Assembly (NCBI GenBank): GCA_948616425.1
Contig: CAPGBJ010000029.1
Coordinates: forward strand, 1 to 52,746
Source of the DNA: an uncultured Oscillospiraceae bacterium
GTDB taxonomy: Bacteria; Bacillota; Clostridia; Oscillospirales; Oscillospiraceae
Direction: 5' to 3'
DNA: 52,746 nucleotides
Every line of letters begins with the position of its first letter. Position 1 is the stretch's first letter. Below the pieces are notes generated by a model, which made no database searches, was not told the origin of the DNA, and worked only from the letters and a program-made list of their open reading frames with translations. Below, piece by piece: positions 1 to 9,158 of the stretch. The translations under genes and the position numbers were made by a program.

Positions 1-742
1 AGGCGCACATCAGCACCAGCTTCTCCTCCCGGGAGAAGCTGCCTTCCCCGTGGAGAAAGGTGGCCCCCCGGTCCATCTGCCGGTCGATCTCGGCGGCAAT
101 CTCCTGGGGCCGGGTGGTGACGATATAGGCCACCTTGGACTGGTCCAGGCCGTAAAGCACCACGTCCATTACCATGGTGGAGATATACAGGGAGATCATG
201 CCGTACATGGCGCTCTCCAGGCTGCGGAAGGCCACGGAGACTGCCAGCAGCATAGACAGGTCTACCGCCAGCAGCAGCTTGCCCATGGGCAGCCAGGCGA
301 AGGGCAGCTTCAGCAGCCGGGCGATCAGGTCGGTGCCCCCGGTGGTGGCCCCCTTGGAAAAGATCATCCCCAGGGAGACACCTAGACTCACTCCGCCGAA
401 GATGGAGGCCAGCATGGGGTCCATGGCGGGGAACGTGTATAGGGCGGAAATCAGGTCCACCAGCACCGAGGTGGCCGCCATGGCGAAGAGAGAGGAGAGC
501 AGGGTGTGTCCACCCAAAAACTTCCAGCCCAGAATGAAGATGGGGATGTTCAGCACCAGCACCACGGTACCGATGGGGAGGGCGGGAGAGAGGTAGTTGA
601 GGATCATGCCGAGGGCGGTAAGCCCTCCAAAGCCAATTTGGTTGGGCACATAGAACCAGTTGAAGCTGAGGGAGAAGAGCACCGACCCCAGGGCGATCCA
701 GGTGTAGTCCCGCACCATGCGGGAGAGGGTGTGTCTGGTCAT
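1..742 (-). CDS. YitT/DUF2179 family membrane protein (3' end outside window)
   Basis: This is the first 247 codons of a YitT-family integral membrane protein. The start is the ATG at 740-742, preceded by a strong AGGAGG-like ribosome site at 743-752. The protein opens MTRHTLSRMVRDY and then shows hydrophobic stretches typical of the family, with the motifs PNQIGFGGLTALG and SKGATTGGTDLIARLL. The last readable part (VAYIVTTRPQEIAAEIDR) is the start of the soluble C-terminal DUF2179 domain. Family members are poorly characterised multi-pass proteins of Firmicutes; the substrate, if any, is unknown. It is truncated by the window edge, not by mutation. It points the same way as the topoisomerase A gene, about 90 bp downstream of that gene's stop. 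Confidence 0.85.
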   Translation of the reverse strand, partial: MTRHTLSRMVRDYTWIALGSVLFSLSFNWFYVPNQIGFGGLTALGMILNYLSPALPIGTVVLVLNIPIFILGWKFLGGHTLLSSLFAMAATSVLVDLISALYTFPAMDPMLASIFGGVSLGVSLGMIFSKGATTGGTDLIARLLKLPFAWLPMGKLLLAVDLSMLLAVSVAFRSLESAMYGMISLYISTMVMDVVLYGLDQSKVAYIVTTRPQEIAAEIDRQMDRGATFLHGEGSFSREEKLVLMCA

Positions 743-831
743 AGGTCCTCCTGATGTTTATGATGGCAGGGCCACGGGTTACCGCAGCCGCTTTGATACT
801 GCGGGTTGCATAGATGGAAGGGCGGATGGGA

Positions 832-3075
832 TTACAGCAATGTCATCTGCTCCTCGCCCCGGTCCTCCTCCTTGAGAAGGGCTCCGGCGACAGGCAGGGA
901 GCGGGCCCGGTAGCGGGCGGCATTTTGAATGTGGGTGCGCTCCAGCGGCAGGACATGGTTTATTTTGTACTTGGGTTTGAGGGTCATCACGTTGACCCCC
1001 TGGGTGTTCCGCGTGGTCTTGGGGGTGAGGCTGGCGGTGTGGAAGACCAGGCAGCGGCCCTCAGTGGAGATCACCGCGACCTCAAAGTCCTCTTTCAGCA
1101 GGAAGGCGGACACCAGAGGGGACTTGTCGGAGTAGGCGCCGGTGAGCTTCTTCCGCCTGGTCTGGGTCTGATAGGCGGACAACTCCACCCGGGCGGCCTT
1201 GCCGTTCTCAAAGAAGAACAGAACTTGGCCTGTGTAGTCTCCGGGGATACAGGCCCACAGGGCCCTCTCCTCCGGGTCCATCCCCAGCTTGGAGGGCAGG
1301 TAGTCCCCCAGGGCGCTGGCTTTGGTGTCGTCAAAGTCGGAGAGCCGGGTCTTGTAGCACTGCTGTTTGTCGGTGAACACCAGCAGCTCGTCCTTATTTG
1401 TGGCCTCCCACTGCAGGCAGGGACCGTCCCCCTCCTTATACTTCTGGTCGCTGGCCATCCGCAGAGACTGGGGGGTAATTTTTTTCAGATAGCCCTCTTG
1501 GGAGAAGAACAGGTGGACCGGGTAGTCCGGTGTCTCATCCTCCACCGTCATGACGGGCTCATCCATGTGGTCGTAGACGATCTGGGTGCGCCGGGGGAGG
1601 TTGTACTTCTTCTTTACCTCGGTGAGTTCCCCCACAATGATTGATTGGATGCGCTTGGGAGAGTTGACGATATCCTCCAGGTCGGCAATCTCGTCCTCCA
1701 GCGTGTCCACCTCCTGGGTGCGCTTGAGGATATATTCCTTATTGATGTTCCGCAGCCGAATGTCGGCCACGTACTCCGCCTGGATCTGATCAATGCCGAA
1801 GCCGATCATCAGATTCGGGATGACCTCGGCGTCCTCTTCGGTGTCCCGGATGATCTGGATGGCCCGGTCAATGTCCAGGAGGATGCGCCGCAGACCCTTG
1901 AGCAGGTGGAGCTTCTCCTTCTTCTTGTTCATGGAGCAGTACACCCGCCGGCGCACCGACTCCATCCGCCAGGCGGTCCACTCCTCCAGAATTTCCCGTA
2001 CCCCCAGCACCTTGGGGAAACCGGCAATGAGGATGTTAAAGTTGCAGGACTGGCTGTCCATCAGAGGGGTGAGCTTAAAGAGTTTGGCCATCAGCTTTTC
2101 CGGGTCGACGCCCCGTTTGAGGTCGATGGTCAGCTTCAGGCCGGACAGGTCGGTCTCGTCCCGCATGTCGGCGATCTCCTTTAGCTTGCCCGTCTTTAGC
2201 AGCTCAGTCACCTTGTCCAAAATGGCCTCAGAGGTGGTGGAGTAGGGGATCTCATAGACCTCGATGAGGTTTTGTTCCTTCACATAGCGCCACCGGGAGC
2301 GCACCTTAAAGGAGCCTCGGCCGGTGCGGTAGATGTCTGCCAGAGCGGAGGCGTCGTAGAGCAGTTCGCCGCCAGTGGGCAGGTCGGGGGCCTTGAGGGT
2401 GGTCATAATGTCGTGATTCGGGTCCTTGAGAAGGGCAATGGTGGTGTCACACACCTCGCCTAGGTTGAAGCCGCACAGGTCGCTGGCCATACCCACGGCA
2501 ATCCCCTTGTTGGCTGAGACCAGTACGTTGGGGAAGGTGGTGGGCAGCAGGGTGGGCTCTTTCATCTTGCCGTCGTAGTTGTCTACGAAGTCCACCGTAT
2601 CCTGGTCGATGTCACGGAAGAGTTCGGCGCAGATGGGATCTAAGCGGGCCTCGGTGTATCGGCTGGCTGCCCAGGCCATGTCCCGGGAGTAGACCTTGCC
2701 GAAGTTGCCCTTACTGTCTACCAGCGGATGGAGCAGAGCCCCGTAGCCCCGGGAGAGGCGGACCAGAGTGTCGTAGATGGCGGCGTCTCCATGGGGGTTG
2801 AGCTTCATGGTCTGGCCCACGATGTTGGCCGACTTGGTCCGGGCGCCTCCCAGCAGTTTCATCTGGTACATGGTGTACAGCAGCTTGCGGTGAGAGGGCT
2901 TGAAACCGTCGATCTCCGGGATGGCCCGGGAGATAATCACCGACATGGCGTAGGGCATGTAGTTGATCTCCAGAGTCTGGGTGATGGGCTGTTCCATCAC
3001 CTCGGCCCGCAGGCCCATCACATTGGGGTCCACACTCCGAGTTTTGTTTTCATTTGGGGTTTTCTTCTTGGCCAT
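832..3075 (-). CDS. Type IIA DNA topoisomerase subunit A (ParC/GyrA-like, divergent)
   Basis: This is the DNA cleavage and rejoining subunit of a gyrase/topoisomerase IV-type enzyme, 747 residues. The N-terminal breakage-reunion domain carries the RAIPEIDGFKPSHRKLLYTM segment (about residues 50-69) and the active-site tyrosine in AASRYTEARL (Tyr140). The second half is a beta-propeller-like C-terminal domain without an obvious gyrase GyrA box, which favours topoisomerase IV over gyrase. The quinolone-pocket helix reads HGDAAIYD, with Ala98 where most GyrA/ParC proteins have Ser and an acidic Asp102 retained. Its partner B subunit lies at 7008-8990 on the same strand, separated by three unrelated genes. 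It is clearly diverged from canonical GyrA, so it is probably the second, topo IV-like pair of this genome. Confidence 0.9.
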   Translation of the reverse strand: MAKKKTPNENKTRSVDPNVMGLRAEVMEQPITQTLEINYMPYAMSVIISRAIPEIDGFKPSHRKLLYTMYQMKLLGGARTKSANIVGQTMKLNPHGDAAIYDTLVRLSRGYGALLHPLVDSKGNFGKVYSRDMAWAASRYTEARLDPICAELFRDIDQDTVDFVDNYDGKMKEPTLLPTTFPNVLVSANKGIAVGMASDLCGFNLGEVCDTTIALLKDPNHDIMTTLKAPDLPTGGELLYDASALADIYRTGRGSFKVRSRWRYVKEQNLIEVYEIPYSTTSEAILDKVTELLKTGKLKEIADMRDETDLSGLKLTIDLKRGVDPEKLMAKLFKLTPLMDSQSCNFNILIAGFPKVLGVREILEEWTAWRMESVRRRVYCSMNKKKEKLHLLKGLRRILLDIDRAIQIIRDTEEDAEVIPNLMIGFGIDQIQAEYVADIRLRNINKEYILKRTQEVDTLEDEIADLEDIVNSPKRIQSIIVGELTEVKKKYNLPRRTQIVYDHMDEPVMTVEDETPDYPVHLFFSQEGYLKKITPQSLRMASDQKYKEGDGPCLQWEATNKDELLVFTDKQQCYKTRLSDFDDTKASALGDYLPSKLGMDPEERALWACIPGDYTGQVLFFFENGKAARVELSAYQTQTRRKKLTGAYSDKSPLVSAFLLKEDFEVAVISTEGRCLVFHTASLTPKTTRNTQGVNVMTLKPKYKINHVLPLERTHIQNAARYRARSLPVAGALLKEEDRGEEQMTLL

Positions 3076-3156
3076 AGGGGTTCATCCTCATTCCATAATA
3101 ATCAGTGCTTTTATGCGGGCACGCTCCTCCGGGGCCGGGGACAGTCCGGCCGCCAG

Positions 3157-3181
3157 AGGACCGCCCCCGCGGGGCGGTCCT
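3157..3181 (-). terminator. GC-rich hairpin after the secreted-protein gene
   Basis: An 11-bp perfect stem (3157-3167 with 3171-3181) with a 3-base loop lies directly after the stop of the secreted-protein gene and before the topoisomerase A gene. There is no T tract on either side, so it may act as an mRNA-stabilising or weak transcription-ending hairpin instead of a classical terminator. Confidence 0.45.
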
Positions 3182-3190
3182 GCCGGGAAA

Positions 3191-5269
3191 TCAGGAAAAA
3201 TCAAGAATTTCTGAGCCCTTGGGCGGTTCGGCTTTGGGGTTGGCGCTGGTTCTTTGACGACTGGAATTGCTGGTGATCTCTAGCTTGAACTGATTTTTCC
3301 AGTGGAATAGAGCGGTGCTGGAGCTGCGGTCAGCGTTGCCGGAGGCGTGGGACTCCATGCGGAAGTCGAACAGGCCTACCGCCCAGCTGGTGAGAGCGGA
3401 GGAGGAGAAGCCGGGGTCATAGCTGTTCTCCAGAATCAGCTGGGCCAGAGCATCTGTGTCCAGACGGATGGCCGCGTCAGCGGTCATTTTCCCGTTCCGG
3501 TCCACCGACAGTTTTACCTCGTACTCCTTAAATATTGACATCGCCGCAGCCCCCAGCTCCTCTGGAAAGGCGGCCCGGAGACTCTCGGCGTTCAGCGCCC
3601 AGGTGATGGTTCCGCCCCGCTGGGTAAAGTACTGGGGCGCCAGGAGGCCACCCAGAATGTTCTGGGACTGGAGATAGCTGGCATAAGGGATCCACTGGCC
3701 CCATTGGCTGCTGGCGCTTTCGCGCAACAGAGTTTGGTAGAGGTAGTGGTTGGTGTCCCACTCCAGGCGGCCGATGTCAGTCAGCAGGCTGAGAGACTGC
3801 CCGGCGTTCCAACGCAGCCAGCTCTGCGAGGGGAAGGCGTCGTCCAGCAGGCCCAGAATGGGAGCGTTGAGGTAGATATCGCCGGTTTCTGCGTTGATGA
3901 GCAGGGTAATTTTGCAGCTGCGGAGCAGGCTGGATAGGTCTGTGTGATCCAGCTGGCTATTGAGCGCGTCTAAGGTGCGCTTGGGGAGCAGGCGCAGCAG
4001 ATCTGCGGCGTTTATGGTCATGGTCAGCTCGTAGTGGGCGTCTTTCTGAATCAGTTCGGTGGTGATGCGGGCGGTGGCAGTCTTGTCCCCGTCCAGGGAG
4101 TTCAGTGCGGTAAATTTCAGCGTGGTGGTCTCAGTGGTCCGATAGGCCTGCCCCTTCTCCGCCTGGAAGGTGGAGAGCAGCCGGTTCATCAGTGTGTCAA
4201 ACTGGGCAAAGTCCCCCTGGGGCAGGTCCTCCTGGCGGTAGAGGGCGATCATACGACAGGAGGGATTCCACACGGCGTCCCAGCCGGCAGTCTCGGCAGT
4301 CTGGCAGATGGGGAGGCAGTCGCCCGAGAGAGAGGTGCCCAGGATGGCATTCAGCGTATCGGCGTCGGTACAGGCGGCTGCGTCTACATAGGTGATGTCC
4401 GCTTCCACGGGCTGTCCGTTTACCAGCAGGGTGGTAGATTGGAGGTTGTCGTCCCACGGCAGGGTCCACTTCCAGGATTCGGACGCCACATAGTTGACGA
4501 ACATGTTCTCTTGGAACTCTTCCTCTGTGAGGAGGATGAAATCGTTGATATATTCGGCCTTGTCCCACAGGGCATACTCTGCGGCAAACCAGGCGTCGGC
4601 GTCAAAGCCGGCCCACTGCTCTGGATAGAGCGCCTGGTAGGTGAGCGCCAGGGTGTGGTGCTCCTCGGCCCGCAGGCGATCGGAGGTATATTCGCTCAGC
4701 AGCATGGGGCGGACCTGCTCTTTGCTGGACAGGTTCCAGGCCTTCATAAACTGCTCGGTAGGGGTGAGCGTTTTGGTGTATCCATACCGGGCCAGCAGAT
4801 CCTTGGTTTTGAGCTTGTCCAGTTCGCCGGGGTGACGGGCCTCGTAGACATCAATCAAATAGGAGCTGTAGGCGGCGTCAATTTCCTGGTATAGAGGGTC
4901 GTCGCCATAGGCCTCGGAATAGTTGGAAAGCTCGCTGAGATAGGAGGTCCACATGTACTTCTTGAATGTGGCCTCATCCGCTGTGTCCATGTACTGCTGT
5001 ACAAACTCCTCTTTGTCCTCCCAGGGGTACTCCGCGGCGAACCAGGCGTCGGCGTCGAAGTTTTCATACAGTTCCGGGTGGTTTTCCACATACTGAAAGA
5101 GGAACTCATCCCAGGACAGATAAGTGGTGGTGTTTTGCTCCGCGAGGACAGCGGAAGACGGGGGCTTCAGGGGTGCCGGGACCTGGATGGCGCCGGCAGG
5201 GAGTACCAGAGAGAGCGCCATAGCCAGGGAAAGGGCGAGGGCAGTCAGCTTTGAAGACTGTTTACTCAT
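3191..5269 (-). CDS. Secreted protein of unknown function with duplicated FDADAWFAAEY module
   Basis: I do not recognise a family for this 692-residue protein. It starts with a clear signal peptide (Lys-rich start, hydrophobic core around residues 8-24, then LPAGA-type cleavage near residue 27) and has no further membrane segment or LPXTG anchor, so it is probably secreted or loosely wall-associated. Two acidic, aromatic-rich modules share the exact string FDADAWFAAEY at residues 71-81 and 222-232, each followed by a W-D-K-x-E segment. The C-terminal half (about residues 370-640) contains long stretches of beta-prone sequence resembling lipoprotein-like substrate-binding folds, but no catalytic motif is evident. 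The ATG at 5267-5269 has a GGAG ribosome site. It lies 48 bp behind sdaAA and is probably co-transcribed with it. Confidence 0.75.
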   Translation of the reverse strand: MSKQSSKLTALALSLAMALSLVLPAGAIQVPAPLKPPSSAVLAEQNTTTYLSWDEFLFQYVENHPELYENFDADAWFAAEYPWEDKEEFVQQYMDTADEATFKKYMWTSYLSELSNYSEAYGDDPLYQEIDAAYSSYLIDVYEARHPGELDKLKTKDLLARYGYTKTLTPTEQFMKAWNLSSKEQVRPMLLSEYTSDRLRAEEHHTLALTYQALYPEQWAGFDADAWFAAEYALWDKAEYINDFILLTEEEFQENMFVNYVASESWKWTLPWDDNLQSTTLLVNGQPVEADITYVDAAACTDADTLNAILGTSLSGDCLPICQTAETAGWDAVWNPSCRMIALYRQEDLPQGDFAQFDTLMNRLLSTFQAEKGQAYRTTETTTLKFTALNSLDGDKTATARITTELIQKDAHYELTMTINAADLLRLLPKRTLDALNSQLDHTDLSSLLRSCKITLLINAETGDIYLNAPILGLLDDAFPSQSWLRWNAGQSLSLLTDIGRLEWDTNHYLYQTLLRESASSQWGQWIPYASYLQSQNILGGLLAPQYFTQRGGTITWALNAESLRAAFPEELGAAAMSIFKEYEVKLSVDRNGKMTADAAIRLDTDALAQLILENSYDPGFSSSALTSWAVGLFDFRMESHASGNADRSSSTALFHWKNQFKLEITSNSSRQRTSANPKAEPPKGSEILDFS

Positions 5270-5317
5270 GGGGAAAACTCCTTTCTTTATGTTTCATGGA
5301 CAAGGGTAATGGTCCGT

Positions 5318-6184
5318 CTATTCTTGCTTGGGTGCATATTCCAGCCCGAAGGGAGTGGCGGCCAGGCCGCCCCTGCCTGTCTCCCGGAGGGTGTGGGGGA
5401 GGGAACGGCCCACCTCGGCCATGGCGTCCAGCACCTGGTCAGGGGGGACCTGGCTGACAATCCCCGCCAGGGCCATTTGAGCGGCGGAGAAGGCGTCCAT
5501 GGCGCCGATGACGTTGCGCTTGACGCAGGGCACCTCCACCAGCCCGCCCACCGGGTCGCACACCAGGCCCAGAAGGTTTTTTACCGCCATGGCGCAGGCG
5601 TTGGCCATCTGCTCCGGTGCGCCCCCCTGGAGGTGGACCAGGGCCGGGGCGGCCATGGCGGCGGCCGAACCGATCTCCGCCTGACAGCCCCCCTCCGCCC
5701 CGGAGATGGAGGCCCGGGCGGCAATGACCATGCCGAAGCCAGAGGCCACGTAAAGAGCCTGGACCAGGGCGTCCTCCTCACAGCCAAAATGACGCCGGTA
5801 GGGCAGGAGGACCGCCGGCAGGACCCCGCAGGCCCCGGCAGTGGGGGCGGCCACAATGCGTTTCATGCAGGCGTTGCACTCCCCCATGCGCAGAGCCCCG
5901 GCCATGACGTCGGTGAGCAGAGGACCGCAGAGGGGGTCCCCCTGACCGTAGTCGGCCATCCTGCCCCCGTCGCCCCCTACCAGGCCGCTGTGGGAGCGGT
6001 CTTCGGCCCGGTAGCTCTCGTCGGCCTGGGTCATGGCCTCCAGCATGGCGGACATCCTGGTCCAGGACGCCTCTGGAGTGATATCCTGGCGCTGGCAGTC
6101 GGACAGCTGGATGTTTTCCCACAGGGGCAGGCCGGCTTGGCGGCTGTCGTCCAGCATCTGCTGGATGGAAGTGAAGTCGATCAT
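5318..6184 (-). CDS. sdaAA: L-serine dehydratase, iron-sulfur-dependent, alpha subunit
   Basis: Together with the beta subunit this converts L-serine to pyruvate and ammonia in the cytoplasm. At 288 residues it is the usual size for the separate alpha chain of Firmicutes. The [4Fe-4S] ligands are visible as Cys167 in GAEGGCQAEIG and Cys209/Cys220 in CDPVGGLVEVPC; the N-terminal half has the conserved SHSGLVGGDG and APTAGACGVLPAV motifs. The start ATG overlaps the beta-subunit stop in an ATGA junction (6181-6184), indicating translational coupling. The oxygen-sensitive cluster fits an anaerobe that ferments amino acids. Confidence 0.96.
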   Translation of the reverse strand: MIDFTSIQQMLDDSRQAGLPLWENIQLSDCQRQDITPEASWTRMSAMLEAMTQADESYRAEDRSHSGLVGGDGGRMADYGQGDPLCGPLLTDVMAGALRMGECNACMKRIVAAPTAGACGVLPAVLLPYRRHFGCEEDALVQALYVASGFGMVIAARASISGAEGGCQAEIGSAAAMAAPALVHLQGGAPEQMANACAMAVKNLLGLVCDPVGGLVEVPCVKRNVIGAMDAFSAAQMALAGIVSQVPPDQVLDAMAEVGRSLPHTLRETGRGGLAATPFGLEYAPKQE

Positions 6185-6855
6185 ACAGGCGCCTCCTCAT
6201 TTGGAGTGTAGCGGTTGACCCGCAGAATACCGGGCAGACTGCGCAGCCACTGGGCGGTGGCGTCAGACACGGGCTGGTCACACTCGATGACCATGACTGC
6301 GCTGCCCCCCCGGCCCCCTCGGTTGAGCTGGAGGGTGGCCACGTTCAGCCCCTGGGCGGCCAGCGCCCCGGTGACCTGGCTGACGCAGCCGGGCTTGTCC
6401 GAATTGTGGACCACAAGGGTGGGCAATTCCCCGGAGAAGGAGGTGTCCAGCCCGTCCACCCGGAATACCCGGATGCGTCCGCCTCCGGGGGAGGAGGCCC
6501 CCACTTCCAGCTTGCCGCCCTTGTCCCCCTCCAGTGTGATAAGGACGCTGTTGGGGTGGACATCCCGTAGCTGACAGGTCCCAAAGGAAAAGGTTAGCCC
6601 ACGCTCCTTGGCCAGGGAGAAGCTGTCCGGTACTCGGCTGTCGTCGGGAGCCAGCCCCAGCAGTCCGGCAACCAGGGCCTGGTGGGTGCCGTGGCCCTCG
6701 CCGGTGGAGGCGAAGGAACCATGGAGCAGCAGCTTTGCCTTGATAGGTTCTTGCCCCAGCAGAGCCCGGGCCATCCGGCCGATGCGCACCGCCCCCGCCG
6801 TGTGTGAGCTGGACGGCCCCACCATCACAGGGCCTAGAATGTCAAACAAATTCAT
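6181..6855 (-). CDS. sdaAB: L-serine dehydratase, iron-sulfur-dependent, beta subunit
   Basis: This is the beta chain (224 residues) of the Fe-S L-serine dehydratase. The start is taken at ATG 6853-6855 (MNLFDILGPVMVGPSSSHTAG), which matches the family start exactly and has a GGGGGT ribosome site; the open frame continues upstream over the topoisomerase B gene but that part is not protein-like. Motifs: GPSSSHTAGAVRIG near the N-terminus, and a C-terminal ACT-type domain (about residues 145-215) with NSDKPGCVSQVTGALAAQG, likely sensing serine or another amino acid. It overlaps sdaAA by 4 bases. No convincing promoter could be picked in the 152 bp before it. Confidence 0.95.
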   Translation of the reverse strand: MNLFDILGPVMVGPSSSHTAGAVRIGRMARALLGQEPIKAKLLLHGSFASTGEGHGTHQALVAGLLGLAPDDSRVPDSFSLAKERGLTFSFGTCQLRDVHPNSVLITLEGDKGGKLEVGASSPGGGRIRVFRVDGLDTSFSGELPTLVVHNSDKPGCVSQVTGALAAQGLNVATLQLNRGGRGGSAVMVIECDQPVSDATAQWLRSLPGILRVNRYTPNEEAPV

Positions 6856-7007
6856 CCCCGAAACCCCCTTTCTGCTTTCTTTTCCAAGAAAAAAATCTTT
6901 TGCACAAAACTTGATTGGGCCGCTTATCGAGTGAGAAGAGGCTCTGCGTGTGGAAGCGGGAAAAAGGCAGTTTTTTTCTGGATTGGTTTTCAATGATAAA
7001 AGAACGC

Positions 7008-8990
7008 TCATGAGATATCCGCCAGTTCTAAAAACTCGTGGCCGTGGTCGGCGATATGGGTTTTCCGGCCGGTGAGATCGTCCCCCAAAAGAAGGTCGAA
7101 CATCTGGGCGGTGCGCTCTACGTCCTCGGGGATCACCCGGATAAGCCTTCTCGTGTCCGGGGACATGGTGGTCAGCCACATCATCTCGGGCTCGTTCTCG
7201 CCCAGACCCTTGGAACGCTGAACGTCGTACTTTTTCCCCTGCAAAGTGGCCACAATGTCGTCCTTCTCCTTATTGGAGTAGGCAAACCAGGTCTTCTCCT
7301 TGCAGGTGATCTCGAACAGGGGGGACTCGGCGATATAGACATATCCCTCCTGGATGAGGGTGGGGGTGAGGCGGTAGAGCATGGTGAGTACCAGCGTCCT
7401 GATCTGGAAGCCGTCTACATCGGCGTCGGTGCAGATCACAATCTTGTTCCAGCGCAGGGCGGACAGGTCGAAGGCGGCCATGTCGCGGGCCCGCTTGTCG
7501 TGAACCTCCACCCCGCAGCCCAGTACCTTCAGCAGGTCGGTGATGATCTCGCTCTTGAAGATTTTGCCGTAGTCGGCCTTGAGGCAGTTGAGAATTTTGC
7601 CCCGAATGGGCATGATGGCCTGGAATTCCCCGTCCCGGGCCTGCTTTACGCTGCCCAGAGCCGAGTCCCCCTCCACAATATACAGCTCGCTGCGTTCTAC
7701 GTCCCGGGTGCGGCAGGGGACGAACTTGGCGACCCGGTTGGAGATGTCCATAGAGCCGGTGAGCTTCTTTTTGATGTTCAGCCTGGTCTTTTCCGCGTTC
7801 TCCCGGGCACGCTTGTTGATTAAAACCTGTTCAGCGATGCGCTGGGCGTCGGCGGGATTTTCAATAAAGTAGACCTCCATTTGAGAACGAAGGAAGTCGG
7901 TCATGGCCTCCTGGATGAACTTGTTGTTGATGGCCTTCTTCGTCTGGTTTTCATAGGAAGTCTGGGTGGAAAAATTGCTGCTTACCAACACCAGCGCGTC
8001 TTGAATGTCGGGGAAGGTGACCTTGCTCTCCCCCTTGGTATACTTGTTCTGTCCCTTCAGCCAGCCGTCCACCGCGGAGACGAAGGCGGAGCGCACCGCC
8101 TTCTCCGGGGAGCCGCCGTGCTCCAGCCAGGAGGAGTTGTGATAGTGCTCCACCACCTGTACCCTGTTGGAGAAGCAGAAGGAGACGGACAGCTTGACCT
8201 TGTACTCCGGCTTATCCGCCCGGTCCCGGCCCTTGCGCTCGGTCTGCCAGAAGACGGGGGAGGTGAGCGCCCCCTCTCCGGCCAGTTCGGCCACATAGTC
8301 CACAATGCCGCTGTCATACTGGAAGTCGGTGGTCTCAAATTTGCCGTCCACCTGATTTTTGAAGCGGAACGTTACCCCGGCGTTGACCACCGCTTGCCGC
8401 TTTATTACATCCAGGTAGTAGTCTACAGGAATGTCGATGTCGGTGAATACCTCCAGGTCAGGCTTCCAGCGGATGGTAGTGCCCGTCTTTTTGCCCCGGT
8501 CGGTGGGCTCCTTTTTTAGACCGCCGATGTTTTCCCCCTTCTCGAAGTGGAGGGAGTAGCGGAAGCCCTCCCGCCAGACAGTCACATCCATGAACTGGCT
8601 GGCGTACTGGGTGGCGCAGGAGCCCAGTCCGTTGAGACCTAAGGAGTACTCGTAGTTGTCCCCGCCCCCGTTGTCATACTTGCCGCCAGCGTACAGCTCG
8701 CAGAAGACCAGCTCCCAGTTAAACTTCTGCTCTTTCTCATTCCAGTCCACCGGACAGCCCCGGCCCTGGTCCTCCACCTGGATAGAGCCGTCCTCAAATC
8801 GGGTGACGGTGATCAGAGAGCCGTGTCCCTCTCGGGCCTCGTCGATGGCGTTGGACATGATTTCAAAGACGGCGTGTTCACAGCCCTCCAGTCCATCAGA
8901 GCCAAAGATGACCCCCGGGCGCTTGCGGACCCGGTCGGCCCCCTTCAGCGCGGAGATAGAGTCGTTGCCGTAGTTCTTCTTCTGTGCCAT
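7008..8990 (-). CDS. Type IIA DNA topoisomerase subunit B (ParE/GyrB-like, divergent)
   Basis: This is the ATPase subunit of the topoisomerase pair, 660 residues. The GHKL ATP-binding site is seen as MSNAIDEAREG (Asn47, Glu51), EDQGRG (about 73-78) and the ATP lid GLNGLGS (118-124); the transducer region follows, then the TOPRIM domain with EGDSALGS (about residue 438) and the metal-binding DADVDG near residue 520. Several motifs differ from the usual gyrase forms (GLNGLGS for GLHGVG, DGFQIRTL for DGSHIRTL), matching the divergence of the A subunit at 832-3075. It is the first gene of the minus-strand block and has its own strong promoter at 9040-9069. Topoisomerase IV versus gyrase cannot be settled from sequence alone. 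Confidence 0.9.
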   Translation of the reverse strand: MAQKKNYGNDSISALKGADRVRKRPGVIFGSDGLEGCEHAVFEIMSNAIDEAREGHGSLITVTRFEDGSIQVEDQGRGCPVDWNEKEQKFNWELVFCELYAGGKYDNGGGDNYEYSLGLNGLGSCATQYASQFMDVTVWREGFRYSLHFEKGENIGGLKKEPTDRGKKTGTTIRWKPDLEVFTDIDIPVDYYLDVIKRQAVVNAGVTFRFKNQVDGKFETTDFQYDSGIVDYVAELAGEGALTSPVFWQTERKGRDRADKPEYKVKLSVSFCFSNRVQVVEHYHNSSWLEHGGSPEKAVRSAFVSAVDGWLKGQNKYTKGESKVTFPDIQDALVLVSSNFSTQTSYENQTKKAINNKFIQEAMTDFLRSQMEVYFIENPADAQRIAEQVLINKRARENAEKTRLNIKKKLTGSMDISNRVAKFVPCRTRDVERSELYIVEGDSALGSVKQARDGEFQAIMPIRGKILNCLKADYGKIFKSEIITDLLKVLGCGVEVHDKRARDMAAFDLSALRWNKIVICTDADVDGFQIRTLVLTMLYRLTPTLIQEGYVYIAESPLFEITCKEKTWFAYSNKEKDDIVATLQGKKYDVQRSKGLGENEPEMMWLTTMSPDTRRLIRVIPEDVERTAQMFDLLLGDDLTGRKTHIADHGHEFLELADIS

Positions 8991-9039
8991 GGTGATACCT
9001 CAATTTCCTTGGGGCATAAAAACCCAATTTATCAACTTA

Positions 9040-9069
9040 ATATTACCAGAAAACCGGGGGGAAAGTCAA
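9040..9069 (-). promoter_or_regulatory. Sigma-A promoter of the topoisomerase B gene
   Basis: On the minus strand there is TTGACT (complement of 9064-9069), an 18-base spacer, and TAATAT (complement of 9040-9045), about 50 bp upstream of the topoisomerase B start. It is divergent from the promoter at 9096-9123. Confidence 0.7.
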
Positions 9070-9095
9070 GGGACAGGTATGTTCCCTTTCTCAGA

Positions 9096-9123
9096 TTGTA
9101 TTTCCAGAGCGCTATGGTATAAT
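9096..9123 (+). promoter_or_regulatory. Extended -10 promoter of the small gene at 9159
   Basis: TTGTAT (9096-9101), 16-base spacer, TATAAT (9118-9123) with an extended TGG just before the -10. It lies about 35 bp before the start of the 102-residue protein. Confidence 0.7.
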
Positions 9124-9158
9124 GGGAGCGGCAGATTTTGATTGACGGGGGTGAACCG

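Noticed and set aside
6856..7179. N-terminal extension of sdaAB overlapping the topoisomerase B gene
   Set aside because: The canonical start MNLFDILGPV with ribosome site is at 6855; the extension is basic, repetitive and overlaps a certain gene.
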